Shown: positions 1 through 6,836, numbered from the stretch's first letter. The stretch: DNA of 10,730 nucleotides from CAWKZT01 sp963854565 (GCA_963854565.1 CAWKZT010000061.1:1-10730); one strand, 5' to 3'. Notes: generated from the sequence alone by a model not told the origin. Translations and numbers: made by a program.

Positions 1-31
1 TCCGTGGACCTGGTTACGCCAGGTCCACGGA
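1..31. repeat. Perfect 13-bp inverted repeat with 5-nt loop, at the left window edge inside pgeF
   Basis: Bases 1-13 (TCCGTGGACCTGG) are the exact reverse complement of bases 19-31 (CCAGGTCCACGGA), with TTACG between them. The right arm encodes the conserved QVHG motif of pgeF and the left arm encodes PWTW. The repeat begins at base 1, so it may continue upstream. It could be a natural hairpin or a fold-back artefact at a sequence end; the window cannot distinguish them. Confidence 0.85.
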
Positions 32-577
32 GCCGACGTGGTTTTGGTGCAACGAGCGGGCGAGAACGCTGGCGTAGATGCCGATGCAGCGGTGGTAAAC
101 GTCATTGATGCGCCTATCGCTGTCGGAACCGCAGACTGCGCCCCAGTTTTGTTGTGGCACCCCGATGGTCCGGTGGCGGTAGTGCACGCCGGCTGGCGCG
201 GGGCAGTCGCCGGTGTGTTGCCATGCGCCGTTCAGCGACTGCTTGCCCAGACCACTGGTGGTGTGCCTGATGAGATTTGTGCGGTTGTCGGTCCGTGCAT
301 TGCGCCGGAGTCCTACCAATTTGGTGTGAGCGACCTTGGCATCATTGAGCGCGAGTTCGGTGATTCGGTCATTGGTGAAACCACCGATGGCGATGCGGCA
401 CTCGACCTGCGTGCCGCGGTCTGCCGCAGCCTCAACCAGGCAGGGGTGAACGACATTCAACACATCGTGGCCGACACGGCGGGTGCGGATCAGGAATACT
501 TCTCCCATCGTGCGCGCCGCGATGAAGGCCGTCAGGTTTTGGTGGCATGGAAACAGAACAGCACGGTCGCAACGTGA
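2..577 (+). CDS. pgeF: Peptidoglycan editing factor PgeF (YfiH/laccase-domain, multicopper polyphenol oxidoreductase fold), 5'-truncated by the window edge
   Basis: The frame is open from base 2, so the N-terminus lies outside the window; an ATG at 38 is internal, because the conserved WLRQVHGADV block lies before it (nt 11-40). The family signature is complete in what remains: QVHG with its His (nt 26-28), TADC with its Cys (nt 137-139), VVHAGWRG with its His (nt 185-187) and VGPCI (Cys at nt 296-298). The His/Cys/His set is the metal and catalytic site of the YfiH/LACC1 family. Family members act on purine nucleosides, and PgeF has been linked to keeping L-Ser out of the L-Ala position of muropeptide precursors; it is cytoplasmic. 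The TGA at 575-577 lies inside yggS. Location next to yggS and sepF is the usual actinobacterial arrangement. The missing N-terminus is probably about 50-60 residues, judged from family length. Confidence 0.93.
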   Translation, partial: PWTWLRQVHGADVVLVQRAGENAGVDADAAVVNVIDAPIAVGTADCAPVLLWHPDGPVAVVHAGWRGAVAGVLPCAVQRLLAQTTGGVPDEICAVVGPCIAPESYQFGVSDLGIIEREFGDSVIGETTDGDAALDLRAAVCRSLNQAGVNDIQHIVADTAGADQEYFSHRARRDEGRQVLVAWKQNSTVAT

Positions 578-1236
578 TCGCCGTCTCACCCGACCTTCGC
601 CAACGCTACGACGATCTTTTGGCACGCATTGCTGCTGTCGACAGTGAGCCCGTTCAGGTCTTGGCTGTTACCAAAGGATTTGATGTCACCGCGGTGCGCC
701 AAGCGAAAGCTCTTGGGCTCGAAGCGGTCGGTGAAAATTACAGCCAAGAACTTCTTACCAAGGCGACACAGTTGGCCGAAGCGGAGGAAACGGCACCCGA
801 TTGGCATTTCATTGGCCGTCTGCAACGCAATAAAATTCGACCAATGGCCGATCTGGTGACGCTATGGCAGACCATTGATCGCGTTCGCCTTATTGATGCC
901 CTGGCCAACCATGCTCCAAACGCAGCAATACTGATTCAAGTTAACGTGTCGGGCGAATCACAAAAAGGCGGCTGCGCCCCAGCCGATGTTGAGGATCTGG
1001 TCAGTCACGCGCTCGACCTAGGCCTCGACGTACAAGGGCTCATGACCGTCGGAGTAGAAAATGATGCCGCAGCAACCTTGGCGGGCTTTAAGGCTCTTCG
1101 CGCCCAAGTTGATGCGCTCGACCTCGCTGTGTGTTCGATGGGAATGAGCAATGACCTGGAGGCAGCGATCGGCGAGGGATCTACAATGATTCGGGTCGGT
1201 ACGGCGTTGTTCGGTCCGCGAACGGGTCGGGGATGA
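547..1236 (+). CDS. yggS: YggS/PLPBP family pyridoxal-5'-phosphate homeostasis protein
   Basis: This is a cytoplasmic alanine-racemase-like TIM-barrel protein that binds PLP without known catalysis and buffers PLP and amino/keto acid pools. Visible family motifs are VLAVTKGF with the PLP-binding Lys (residue 43 from this start), AVGENYSQE, DWHFIGRLQRNK, QVNVSGESQKGG, GLMTVG and the C-terminal phosphate-binding block SMGMSNDLEAAI...STMIRVGTALFG. The length of 229 residues is normal (E. coli YggS has 234). The start is uncertain: the ATG at 547 overlaps pgeF by 31 nt, while an in-frame GTG at 574 forms a GTGA overlap with the pgeF stop, places the PLP Lys at 34 (36 in E. coli) and gives 220 residues. 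Neither has a clear Shine-Dalgarno site, so translation is probably coupled to pgeF. It sits beside sepF, as in many Gram-positive bacteria where it is called ylmE. Confidence 0.95.
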   Translation: METEQHGRNVIAVSPDLRQRYDDLLARIAAVDSEPVQVLAVTKGFDVTAVRQAKALGLEAVGENYSQELLTKATQLAEAEETAPDWHFIGRLQRNKIRPMADLVTLWQTIDRVRLIDALANHAPNAAILIQVNVSGESQKGGCAPADVEDLVSHALDLGLDVQGLMTVGVENDAAATLAGFKALRAQVDALDLAVCSMGMSNDLEAAIGEGSTMIRVGTALFGPRTGRG

Positions 1237-1297
1237 CAGTGGTCCGCGATCCCACCCACTATCCGTGAGAAACTACGATTCTGTCAGAGGATGATTT

Positions 1298-1906
1298 ATG
1301 TCTGTTTGGAATAAAACGAAGTTGTATTTAGGCCTCGCGGCCGACGACGAGTACGACGAATATGACGAAGTGGCCGAACGCCCGACTCCGAACCACGAGC
1401 ACGGTTACCCGGACGCGTCCGGTGGCATGGTTGCTCCGAATGAGTCGATGGCGCACGGCGGATCAAGTGGGCATTCGGCATCGACGCCGCCGGACGAATT
1501 TGTGCTTCGACCGAAGCCTGTCTCGGGCATGTCTGATGCTCGGACCGCAAATTCGTCGGCACAGTCAGTCTCACCCGGGGCGAGGGCCGTCGGCACTGGT
1601 TCAGTAGTACGTCCTATTCCTGCGGCCCGTAAGACAACACCGCAAGTTGTTTCTCCGTCCAGCTTTAACGATGCGCAAAAGGTGGGCGATCACTACAAAC
1701 AAAACATGCCGGTGGTCATGAACTTCCAGAATGTCGACCGTGCGCTTTCGCGGCGCCTTATCGATTTCGCCTCGGGCATGTGTTACGGCTCGGGAGGACA
1801 GATGGAAAAAGTCGCCGATTTTGTGTATCTCGTGAGCCCGGACAACGTCGAGATTTCCGAAAGCGACCGTGACGACCTTCGTAGTCGCGGTTTGCACGAC
1901 GCCTAG
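1298..1906 (+). CDS. sepF: Cell division protein SepF
   Basis: SepF anchors FtsZ to the membrane and helps Z-ring assembly; it is the main FtsZ membrane tether in actinobacteria that lack FtsA. Residues 1-24 form a short amphipathic N-terminal segment (MSVWNKTKLYLGL) followed by a DDEYDEYDE acidic stretch, as expected for the membrane-binding helix. Residues about 25-117 are a Ser/Pro/Ala-rich linker, likely disordered. The SepF domain spans about 118-188, with SFNDAQKVGDHYK, MPVVMNFQNVD, RRLIDFASGMCYG and VYLVSPDNVEIS. The length of 202 residues is typical for actinobacterial forms. The ATG is supported by AGAGG at 1286-1290 with 7-nt spacing. It follows yggS after 61 nt, where a TACGAT at 1274-1279 could be a -10 element but has no matching -35, and it precedes yggT by 3 nt. 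Confidence 0.97.
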   Translation: MSVWNKTKLYLGLAADDEYDEYDEVAERPTPNHEHGYPDASGGMVAPNESMAHGGSSGHSASTPPDEFVLRPKPVSGMSDARTANSSAQSVSPGARAVGTGSVVRPIPAARKTTPQVVSPSSFNDAQKVGDHYKQNMPVVMNFQNVDRALSRRLIDFASGMCYGSGGQMEKVADFVYLVSPDNVEISESDRDDLRSRGLHDA

Positions 1907-1909
1907 CCT

Positions 1910-2167
1910 GTGAGCGGATTACTCTGTGAGCTGATTGGGCTCTACGTATTAATTATTTTTGCGTCGCTGATCCTGAGTTGGTTTCCTACCGACCCACAAA
2001 GCCCCGTGGGCAAGATTCGTTCGTTCTTGTGGCGCTTGACGGACCCGTTGTTCCGCCCGCTCCGTAGCGTGATCCCTCCCGTTCGGATCGGGAGTGGCGC
2101 CATGGACTTGTCACCCCTTATCGTACTCATTGGTTTGCAGGTCCTCCGAGCGGCTATCTGCGGCTAA
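1910..2167 (+). CDS. yggT: YggT family small integral membrane protein
   Basis: The protein has 85 residues with two hydrophobic segments, about residues 4-24 (LLCELIGLYVLIIFASLILSW) and 67-84, separated by a polar, basic loop. The loop carries the family signature: SWFP near the end of the first segment, then WRLTDPLFRPLRSVIPP, followed by G.MDLSPLIVLI. YggT (YlmG) proteins are placed beside sepF in Gram-positive bacteria and cyanobacteria/plastids, and have been linked to division or nucleoid and membrane organisation; the molecular role is not settled. The GTG start lies 3 nt after the sepF stop with no evident Shine-Dalgarno site, suggesting translational coupling to sepF. The TAA is at 2165-2167. 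Confidence 0.93.
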   Translation: MSGLLCELIGLYVLIIFASLILSWFPTDPQSPVGKIRSFLWRLTDPLFRPLRSVIPPVRIGSGAMDLSPLIVLIGLQVLRAAICG

Positions 2168-2180
2168 CGAGTATTTACAA

Positions 2181-2210
2181 TTGTGTGACGGTGTCACCCA
2201 TAGCTAGGGT
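2181..2210 (+). promoter_or_regulatory. Candidate promoter upstream of divIVA, containing an inverted repeat
   Basis: TTGTGT at 2181-2186 and TAGGGT at 2205-2210 are separated by 18 nt and resemble -35 and -10 elements. GTGAC at 2185-2189 and GTCAC at 2193-2197 form a perfect 5-bp inverted repeat with a 3-nt centre in the spacer, placed where a repressor could bind. Position in the 65-nt yggT-divIVA gap fits separate expression of divIVA. This is pattern matching only, with an uncertain -35. Confidence 0.3.
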
Positions 2211-2232
2211 CTGAGCGAGTTAACATCAGCGG

Positions 2233-3468
2233 ATGGATCTAATACAGAAGCTCGAGTCCAGCGAATTTAATCAGCGGTTGCGTGGGTACGACGTCGATGA
2301 GGTCGATGCGTTTCACACCGAAATTCTTAGCGATATTGCCGAGATGCAGCGCGCGCTCGATGATGCGTATGCCGCAGGAGTAGCCCCAGCAGGGACTTCC
2401 AACCCTACGCACTCGCCAACTCCGGTGCGTCTTCACGATCCCGAGGGCACTTTGCAACGCATGTTGGCGGTGGCGCAGCGCACGGCAGACGAGTCGGTGC
2501 GTGAGGCCAAACTCGATGGGGCGAAGACTATTGCCAATGCCGAACTACGAGCCGCGAAGATCGATGCCGAATGCGAGCAACAACGTGCCGCGATCGTTTC
2601 CGGCGCCGCCGCTGAGGCCCGGCGCGTGGCCGAGGCCACCCGTGCCCCTTTGGTCGAAGAAATTGCTGGTCTAGAGCAACGCCGTGATGAACTCATGGCC
2701 GACATGGTGGCCCTTGAAGAGCACATCAAGGCCGAGCGCGGCTCGTTGACGACCTCGCTGGACCAACTCCAGTCCCTGCTGACCGACCCTGCCGCGTTTC
2801 GCAGCCTTCCCGCCCCTGAAACTTCACCGGTCGTTCGTGAGGCCGAGGTCGACACTTACACCGACGACAGCGCCGATGACAGCCTCGAGCGCAATGAAGA
2901 TGAAGCGGTAACCCCCGAGCTAGCCGACGAGGCAGTCGTCGTATTCGACGACGAGATAGTCAGCAATGAGTCACCCGAACAAGCGGTGCCAGTCATGCGA
3001 CTTGCTCCCGAGCCGGCACTCCGATCTGACAACGACGAAAATGTCGAAGTCGCGCTCGATGATGGCCCCAGTGGCGATTTTGATTTGGGCGGTTCGGTCA
3101 CCGATCTGGCCTCTGTTCGCAACGAGGTCTTGCACGAAGCCGAGGCGCCATTGCCCGAACCCGAGCCAGTTTTTCCGGGCCCGCAAACCTCGCCATATCC
3201 CGAGGCCCACCGCGTGCCGATCGCTGATCGTTCGCGGGACGACCTAACCCCCGATTCGGGGCCACCAACCGAAGTGCACCTGCTGGACGACTTGTTAGGT
3301 GACGCGACGCCTGGTACGGCACGTGACGATCAGTTCCTATCCGAACTCCGCAAGGCAACCGAAGACGACTTCGTCGAAGATAACGACTCCGATGCTGCCA
3401 TGGCAGCATTCTTCGACCGAGAAGAAGAAGAAGAAGAAAAATGGGGCAGCCGCTTCGGCAAGAAGTAG
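2233..3468 (+). CDS. divIVA: DivIVA/Wag31-type polar growth and septum-site protein with a long acidic C-terminal region
   Basis: DivIVA proteins recognise negatively curved membrane at poles and septa and recruit wall-synthesis or division partners; in actinobacteria they direct polar growth. Residues about 1-50 form the N-terminal DivIVA domain, with FNQRLRGYDVDEVDAF matching the conserved F..R.RGYD.DEVDAFL block. Residues about 90-185 are predicted coiled coil, rich in Ala/Glu/Arg with heptad-like spacing. Residues about 195-395 are Asp/Glu/Pro-rich and low complexity. The protein ends in six Glu and then a short basic tail (KWGSRFGKK). At 411 residues it is much longer than mycobacterial Wag31 (about 260), mainly from the acidic region. 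The ATG has only a weak upstream GCGG, but the DivIVA domain begins immediately, which fixes the start. It follows yggT as in other actinobacteria and ends 45 nt from the convergent ileS. Confidence 0.93.
   Translation: MDLIQKLESSEFNQRLRGYDVDEVDAFHTEILSDIAEMQRALDDAYAAGVAPAGTSNPTHSPTPVRLHDPEGTLQRMLAVAQRTADESVREAKLDGAKTIANAELRAAKIDAECEQQRAAIVSGAAAEARRVAEATRAPLVEEIAGLEQRRDELMADMVALEEHIKAERGSLTTSLDQLQSLLTDPAAFRSLPAPETSPVVREAEVDTYTDDSADDSLERNEDEAVTPELADEAVVVFDDEIVSNESPEQAVPVMRLAPEPALRSDNDENVEVALDDGPSGDFDLGGSVTDLASVRNEVLHEAEAPLPEPEPVFPGPQTSPYPEAHRVPIADRSRDDLTPDSGPPTEVHLLDDLLGDATPGTARDDQFLSELRKATEDDFVEDNDSDAAMAAFFDREEEEEEKWGSRFGKK
3421..3438 (+). repeat. (GAA)6 trinucleotide run in the divIVA 3' end
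   Basis: Six consecutive GAA codons encode the Glu run before the basic tail KWGSRFGKK. A trinucleotide run can change length by slippage without shifting frame, so the Glu count may vary between strains. Confidence 0.8.
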
Positions 3469-3480
3469 CCGCCTACCGGC

Positions 3481-3534
3481 AGTGCCTTACTCATTGTTCA
3501 CTGCAATAGTGCCTTACTTATTGTTCACTGCAAT
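3481..3534. repeat. Two tandem copies of a 27-bp unit spanning the ileS stop codon
   Basis: Copy 1 (3481-3507) and copy 2 (3508-3534) are identical except for C at 3492 against T at 3519. Copy 2 encodes the last residues of ileS and its TAA (3514-3516 on the minus strand). Copy 1 lies just after that stop, stays in the same frame because 27 is nine codons, and carries its own TAA (3487-3489). The one mismatch changes the final Lys codon to Glu in copy 1. It looks like a recent tandem duplication of the gene's 3' end. Confidence 0.9.
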
Positions 3535-6500
3535 AGTGAACTGCACCGCTGCGTCGCCAATGATGGCCTCGGTTGCTGATTCGTTCACTTGGCCGAAGTC
3601 CAGCGAGGTGGCCAGAACTTGGTCGGCTACGAACTGGAGATGTGGCTCGATGGCTGCGACGAGCGCGGTGGGCGCCGCCACCACAACAGTGATGCGATCG
3701 GTTACAACGAAATTCTGATCCTTACGAGATTGTTGGATTTGGCGCACGAGATCTCGAGCGGCACCTTCGGCGATTAAGTCGTCGGTAAGTTCGACGTCGA
3801 GGGTGACTACGGCATCGTTGGAACGAAGCGCCGCGGCAGTGACCCCCTCGGGAGATTCGAGGCCCAGGGAGAATTCGCCGACTTCGAGTGTGTGCCCAGC
3901 CACCGTGACTGTCCCATCTTCGTTGGCCGTCCAGTTGCCCGAACGGGCAGCACCAAACACCGTCTGGACGTCCTTGCCAAGCTTGGGGCCAAGAACCTTT
4001 CCGTCGGGTTGCAGCGCAAAGGTGGCTAGGTCACCGATCGCGTCGGTGAGTTTGACCTTTTTCACGTTGAGTTCGTCGGCAAGAAGGTCGGTAAACGGCG
4101 CAAGCGATGATGCGCCATATCCAGCTACGGTGACGCTTGCCAGAGGCAAACGAACCCGCAACCCTTCGTCTTCACGAAGCCGCAGGCCGGTAGAGGCTAC
4201 GTCGCGCAATCGGTCCATTGCTTCGACTAACTGCGGATCGGACGGCAGTTGTTCAACATCAGGCCAATCGGTCAGGTGAACGCTGCCACCTTCGCTGAGG
4301 CCTGAGTAAATTTCCTCGGTCACCAACGGGAGGAGCGGAGCAGCGACACGACAAAGGGTGGTGAGGACGGTGTACAGCGTGTCGTAGCCATCACGCTTGT
4401 CACTGTCATCGGCAGCTTCGCCGGGCGCCCAAAAACGATCACGACTACGACGGATGTACCAATTGTTAAGGGCGTCAATGAATGACTGGATCTCGGTGCA
4501 TGCTCCAGAGAGGTCGTAGGCATCGAGGGCCGATTCGGCCGACTCGACGAGTTGGCGGGTCTTGGCCAAGATGTACTGGTCGAGCACAGCGGTACTGTCG
4601 GTGCGCTCTTGGGCACGGTAACCGTCGATGTTGGCGTACAGCGTGAAGAACGAATAGGCATTCCAGATCGGAGTAATGACTTGGCGCACTACATCGCTAA
4701 TTGCCTGATCAGAGATTCGGGCATCGCCACCACGCACAATGTTGGACGACATGAAGTACCAGCGCAGCGCGTCGGCGCCTTGCTTTTCAAAAATCTCGCT
4801 GGGCTCGGTGTAATTGCGCAGTTTCTTCGAGAGCTTCTGACCATCTTCGGCCAACAAGATGCCGTGACAGATGACATTTTCGAACGCAGGTCGGTCGAAC
4901 AAGGCACCGGCCAATACGTGCAGCGTGTAAAACCAGCCACGCGTTTGGTTGATGTACTCGACGATGAAATCGGCCGGGAAGTGCTCCTCGAACCAATCCT
5001 TGTTCTCGAACGGGTAGTGCACCTGAGCGAAAGGCATCGAACCAGATTCGAACCAGCAGTCGAGAACTTCGGGAACCCGGCGCATGGTGGATTTGCCGGT
5101 CGGATCGTCGGGGTTGGGGCGGGTGAGCTCGTCGATGTAAGGGCGGTGCAGGTCGGTGGGCCGTTCACCAAAGTCGGCTTCGAGTTCGTCGAGACTGCCG
5201 TACACGTCGATGCGTGGGTAATTGGGATCATCGCTGCGCCACACAGGGATGGGTGAACCCCAAAAACGGTTGCGGCTAATTGACCAGTCGCGGGCGCCCT
5301 CGAGCCAACGGCCGAAGCGACCGTTTTGCACGTTGTCGGGAACCCAGTTGATTTCTTGGTTGGTTTCCAGCAATCGATCACGGAAATCAGTGACCTTTAC
5401 GTACCACGAAGGCAGGGCGCGGTAAATGATGGGCGTATCGGTACGCCAGCAGTGTGGGTAGTTGTGGGTAATCGTGTCATTGCGGATCAAGCTGCCGTTG
5501 TCGCGCAGGTACCGGATGATTGAGGTGTTGGCCTCTTGGACCTGTTGGCCGGCCCACTCGGGGACGTCGTCGGTGAAGCACCCTTGATCGTTGACCGGAA
5601 CAACCATGCCGAGGTCGTTGGCTTCGCCCAGCAACTGGTCGTCTTCGCCGAAGCCGGGGGCGAGGTGCACGATGCCGGTGCCTTCGGAGGTATCGACCCA
5701 GTCGGCGCCGAGAATGGTGAATGCGCCTGCGCCACATTTGTCGACGAAGTAGTCGAACAGTGGCTCATATCGACGACCGATGAGATCGGCACCAGTAAGC
5801 GTGGTGACGGGTTCGACGTCGCCTAGTTGGGCTTCGTGAGCGGCCGCGGTGGCGACGCCCAAGATGAGGTACTCGTCGCCGAACGGGTAAATGCCGTATT
5901 CGACGTCGGGCCCCACGGCGAGCCCGAGATTGGATGGAAGCGTCCATGGAGTGGTTGTCCAGGCCAGGATGCGTATCGGGCCTGGGTCGTTGTCCTGGGG
6001 TATGAGCTTGAAGCCAACGGTTGCGGTGGGGTCTTGGCGAGGGCGAGTGGCATCGTCGATGCGGATCTCAAAATTGGAGAGCGGTGTTTCGGCGCCCCAT
6101 GAGTAGGGCATTACCCGGTTGGCTTCGTAGAGAAGTCCCTTGTCCCAAAGTTGTTTGAACGCCCACATAACCGACTCCATGTAGTCGGTGTCCATGGTTT
6201 TGTAGTCGTTGTCAAAATCGACCCACCGTGCTTGGCGGGTAACGGTTTCTTCCCACTCTTTGGTGTATTGCAGCACCGAGGTGCGGCAGTGTTCGTTGAA
6301 CTTGTCGATGCCCATGGCGGTGATGGCTACGCGTCCCGATACGCCCAGTTGCTTTTCGGTCTCCATCTCGGCGGGTAAGCCGTGGCAGTCCCAACCAAAA
6401 CGACGGTCGACTTTTTTGCCCTTCATCGCCCAGTAACGAGGCACTACATCTTTGACGTAGCCGGTGAGAAGGTGCCCATGGTGGGGGAGGCCGTTGGCGA

Positions 6501-6654
6501 ACGGTGGCCCGTCGTAGAACACATACTCGTTGTCGTCGGACCGTTGATCAATAGAGGTCTGGAATGTCCCATCGGCGGCCCAACGCTCGAGAATTCGGTT
6601 CTCGATAACAGGCAAATTGGGCTTGGGATCAACGGAGGGGTATGGCTTCGACAT
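3514..6654 (-). CDS. ileS: Isoleucyl-tRNA synthetase, eukaryote-like (type 2) class I enzyme
   Basis: It charges tRNA-Ile with isoleucine using ATP in the cytoplasm. From the ATG at 6654 it has 1046 residues, close to the mycobacterial enzyme. The Rossmann catalytic core shows PPFANGLPHHGHL, where HHGH (residues 58-61) is the HIGH motif, and QKLSKKLRNY, where KLSKK (607-611) is the KMSKS motif. The CP1 editing domain shows TTPWTLPSN (about 235) and GTGIVHLAPGFGEDD (about 325). YPHCWRTDTPIIYRALPSWYVKV, DCWFESGSMPFAQ and NQTRGWFYTLHVL follow, then the anticodon-binding region with NNWYIRRSRDRFW. The KLSKKLRNY context and length fit the type 2 group, which is often less sensitive to mupirocin. 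A TTG at 6663 gives three extra residues (MFL) and is less likely; neither start has a strong Shine-Dalgarno site. It is convergent with divIVA and divergent from the DksA-like gene, and no T-box was found. Confidence 0.97.
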   Translation of the reverse strand: MSKPYPSVDPKPNLPVIENRILERWAADGTFQTSIDQRSDDNEYVFYDGPPFANGLPHHGHLLTGYVKDVVPRYWAMKGKKVDRRFGWDCHGLPAEMETEKQLGVSGRVAITAMGIDKFNEHCRTSVLQYTKEWEETVTRQARWVDFDNDYKTMDTDYMESVMWAFKQLWDKGLLYEANRVMPYSWGAETPLSNFEIRIDDATRPRQDPTATVGFKLIPQDNDPGPIRILAWTTTPWTLPSNLGLAVGPDVEYGIYPFGDEYLILGVATAAAHEAQLGDVEPVTTLTGADLIGRRYEPLFDYFVDKCGAGAFTILGADWVDTSEGTGIVHLAPGFGEDDQLLGEANDLGMVVPVNDQGCFTDDVPEWAGQQVQEANTSIIRYLRDNGSLIRNDTITHNYPHCWRTDTPIIYRALPSWYVKVTDFRDRLLETNQEINWVPDNVQNGRFGRWLEGARDWSISRNRFWGSPIPVWRSDDPNYPRIDVYGSLDELEADFGERPTDLHRPYIDELTRPNPDDPTGKSTMRRVPEVLDCWFESGSMPFAQVHYPFENKDWFEEHFPADFIVEYINQTRGWFYTLHVLAGALFDRPAFENVICHGILLAEDGQKLSKKLRNYTEPSEIFEKQGADALRWYFMSSNIVRGGDARISDQAISDVVRQVITPIWNAYSFFTLYANIDGYRAQERTDSTAVLDQYILAKTRQLVESAESALDAYDLSGACTEIQSFIDALNNWYIRRSRDRFWAPGEAADDSDKRDGYDTLYTVLTTLCRVAAPLLPLVTEEIYSGLSEGGSVHLTDWPDVEQLPSDPQLVEAMDRLRDVASTGLRLREDEGLRVRLPLASVTVAGYGASSLAPFTDLLADELNVKKVKLTDAIGDLATFALQPDGKVLGPKLGKDVQTVFGAARSGNWTANEDGTVTVAGHTLEVGEFSLGLESPEGVTAAALRSNDAVVTLDVELTDDLIAEGAARDLVRQIQQSRKDQNFVVTDRITVVVAAPTALVAAIEPHLQFVADQVLATSLDFGQVNESATEAIIGDAAVQFTIAVNNK
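3523..3541. repeat. 7-bp stem, 5-nt loop inverted repeat at the ileS 3' end
   Basis: GTTCACT at 3523-3529 pairs with AGTGAAC at 3535-3541 around a GCAAT loop. It lies inside the last codons of ileS, partly in the second copy of the 27-bp unit. There is no T-run after it on either strand, so a role as an intrinsic terminator is not supported; it may only reflect the local sequence. Confidence 0.6.
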
Positions 6655-6697
6655 GAGAAACAAATGCTATCTGGTTGAAATGCCGCAAGGCGGTACG

Positions 6698-6725
6698 TTG
6701 TTGACTGCTTTTAAGCGTTTACACT
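6698..6725 (+). promoter_or_regulatory. Candidate promoter for the DksA-like gene
   Basis: TTGTTG at 6698-6703 and TACACT at 6720-6725 are separated by 16 nt. The -10-like element fits TAnnnT well, but the -35 match is weak; an overlapping TTGACT at 6701-6706 is a better hexamer but leaves only 13 nt of spacer. It would give a leader of roughly 105 nt containing the two hairpins described below. Confidence 0.3.
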
Positions 6726-6764
6726 ACGCCGACCGTTTCGGACCCAACAGGGTTGAGAGTATTT

Positions 6765-6796
6765 GCCGGTTCACTCCCTCTCGGAGCGATACCGGC
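6765..6796. repeat. Two-tier inverted repeat in the ileS / DksA-like intergenic region
   Basis: GCCGGT (6765-6770) pairs with ACCGGC (6791-6796). Inside that, CTCC (6774-6777) pairs with GGAG (6783-6786) around a 5-nt loop, with a 3x4 internal loop between the two stems. It is symmetrical, so it could fold in a leader transcribed in either direction, but it lies closer to the DksA-like gene. Confidence 0.5.
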
Positions 6797-6804
6797 CCAA
6801 GTGA

Positions 6805-6821
6805 GACACGCAGGCCGTGTC
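6805..6821 (+). repeat. 6-bp hairpin immediately upstream of the DksA-like Shine-Dalgarno site
   Basis: GACACG (6805-6810) pairs perfectly with CGTGTC (6816-6821) around the loop CAGGC. It ends 2 nt before the AAGGTG Shine-Dalgarno site (6824-6829), which lies 7 nt before the ATG at 6837. The location would suit control of ribosome access or of RNA stability, but no function is shown. Confidence 0.5.
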
Positions 6822-6836
6822 AGAAGGTGAAGAACA

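Larger units (their letters stand above)
6655..6836. other. Divergent intergenic region between ileS and the DksA-like gene
   Basis: This 182-nt region must carry the start signals of both ileS (minus) and the DksA-like gene (plus). It contains a candidate plus-strand promoter and two hairpins close to the DksA-like gene. On the minus strand I see no good -35/-10 pair and no T-box consensus. A quasi-palindrome GCTTTTAAGC is at 6707-6716. No small ORF with coding character was found. Confidence 0.6.

Noticed and set aside
14..625. 203-codon open frame on the minus strand opposite pgeF
   Set aside because: It is antisense to a gene with a full family signature, resembles no known protein, and reflects GC-biased codon structure.
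1237..1297. Promoter for sepF in the yggS-sepF gap
   Set aside because: A TACGAT at 1274-1279 fits a -10, but no acceptable -35 is found at the right distance.
3469..3541. Bidirectional intrinsic terminator between divIVA and ileS
   Set aside because: The 7-bp stem at 3523-3541 is AT-moderate, lies inside the ileS coding end and has no T-run on either side.
4552..5256. Long open frames antisense to or overlapping ileS (for example 234 codons on + and 230 codons on -)
   Set aside because: All lie inside a complete, highly conserved ileS and have composition typical of shadow frames.
6655..6764. T-box riboswitch controlling ileS, common in actinobacteria
   Set aside because: The minus strand has no TGGNACC core; the nearest string, CGTACCGCC, lacks the needed TGG and no specifier stem is evident.
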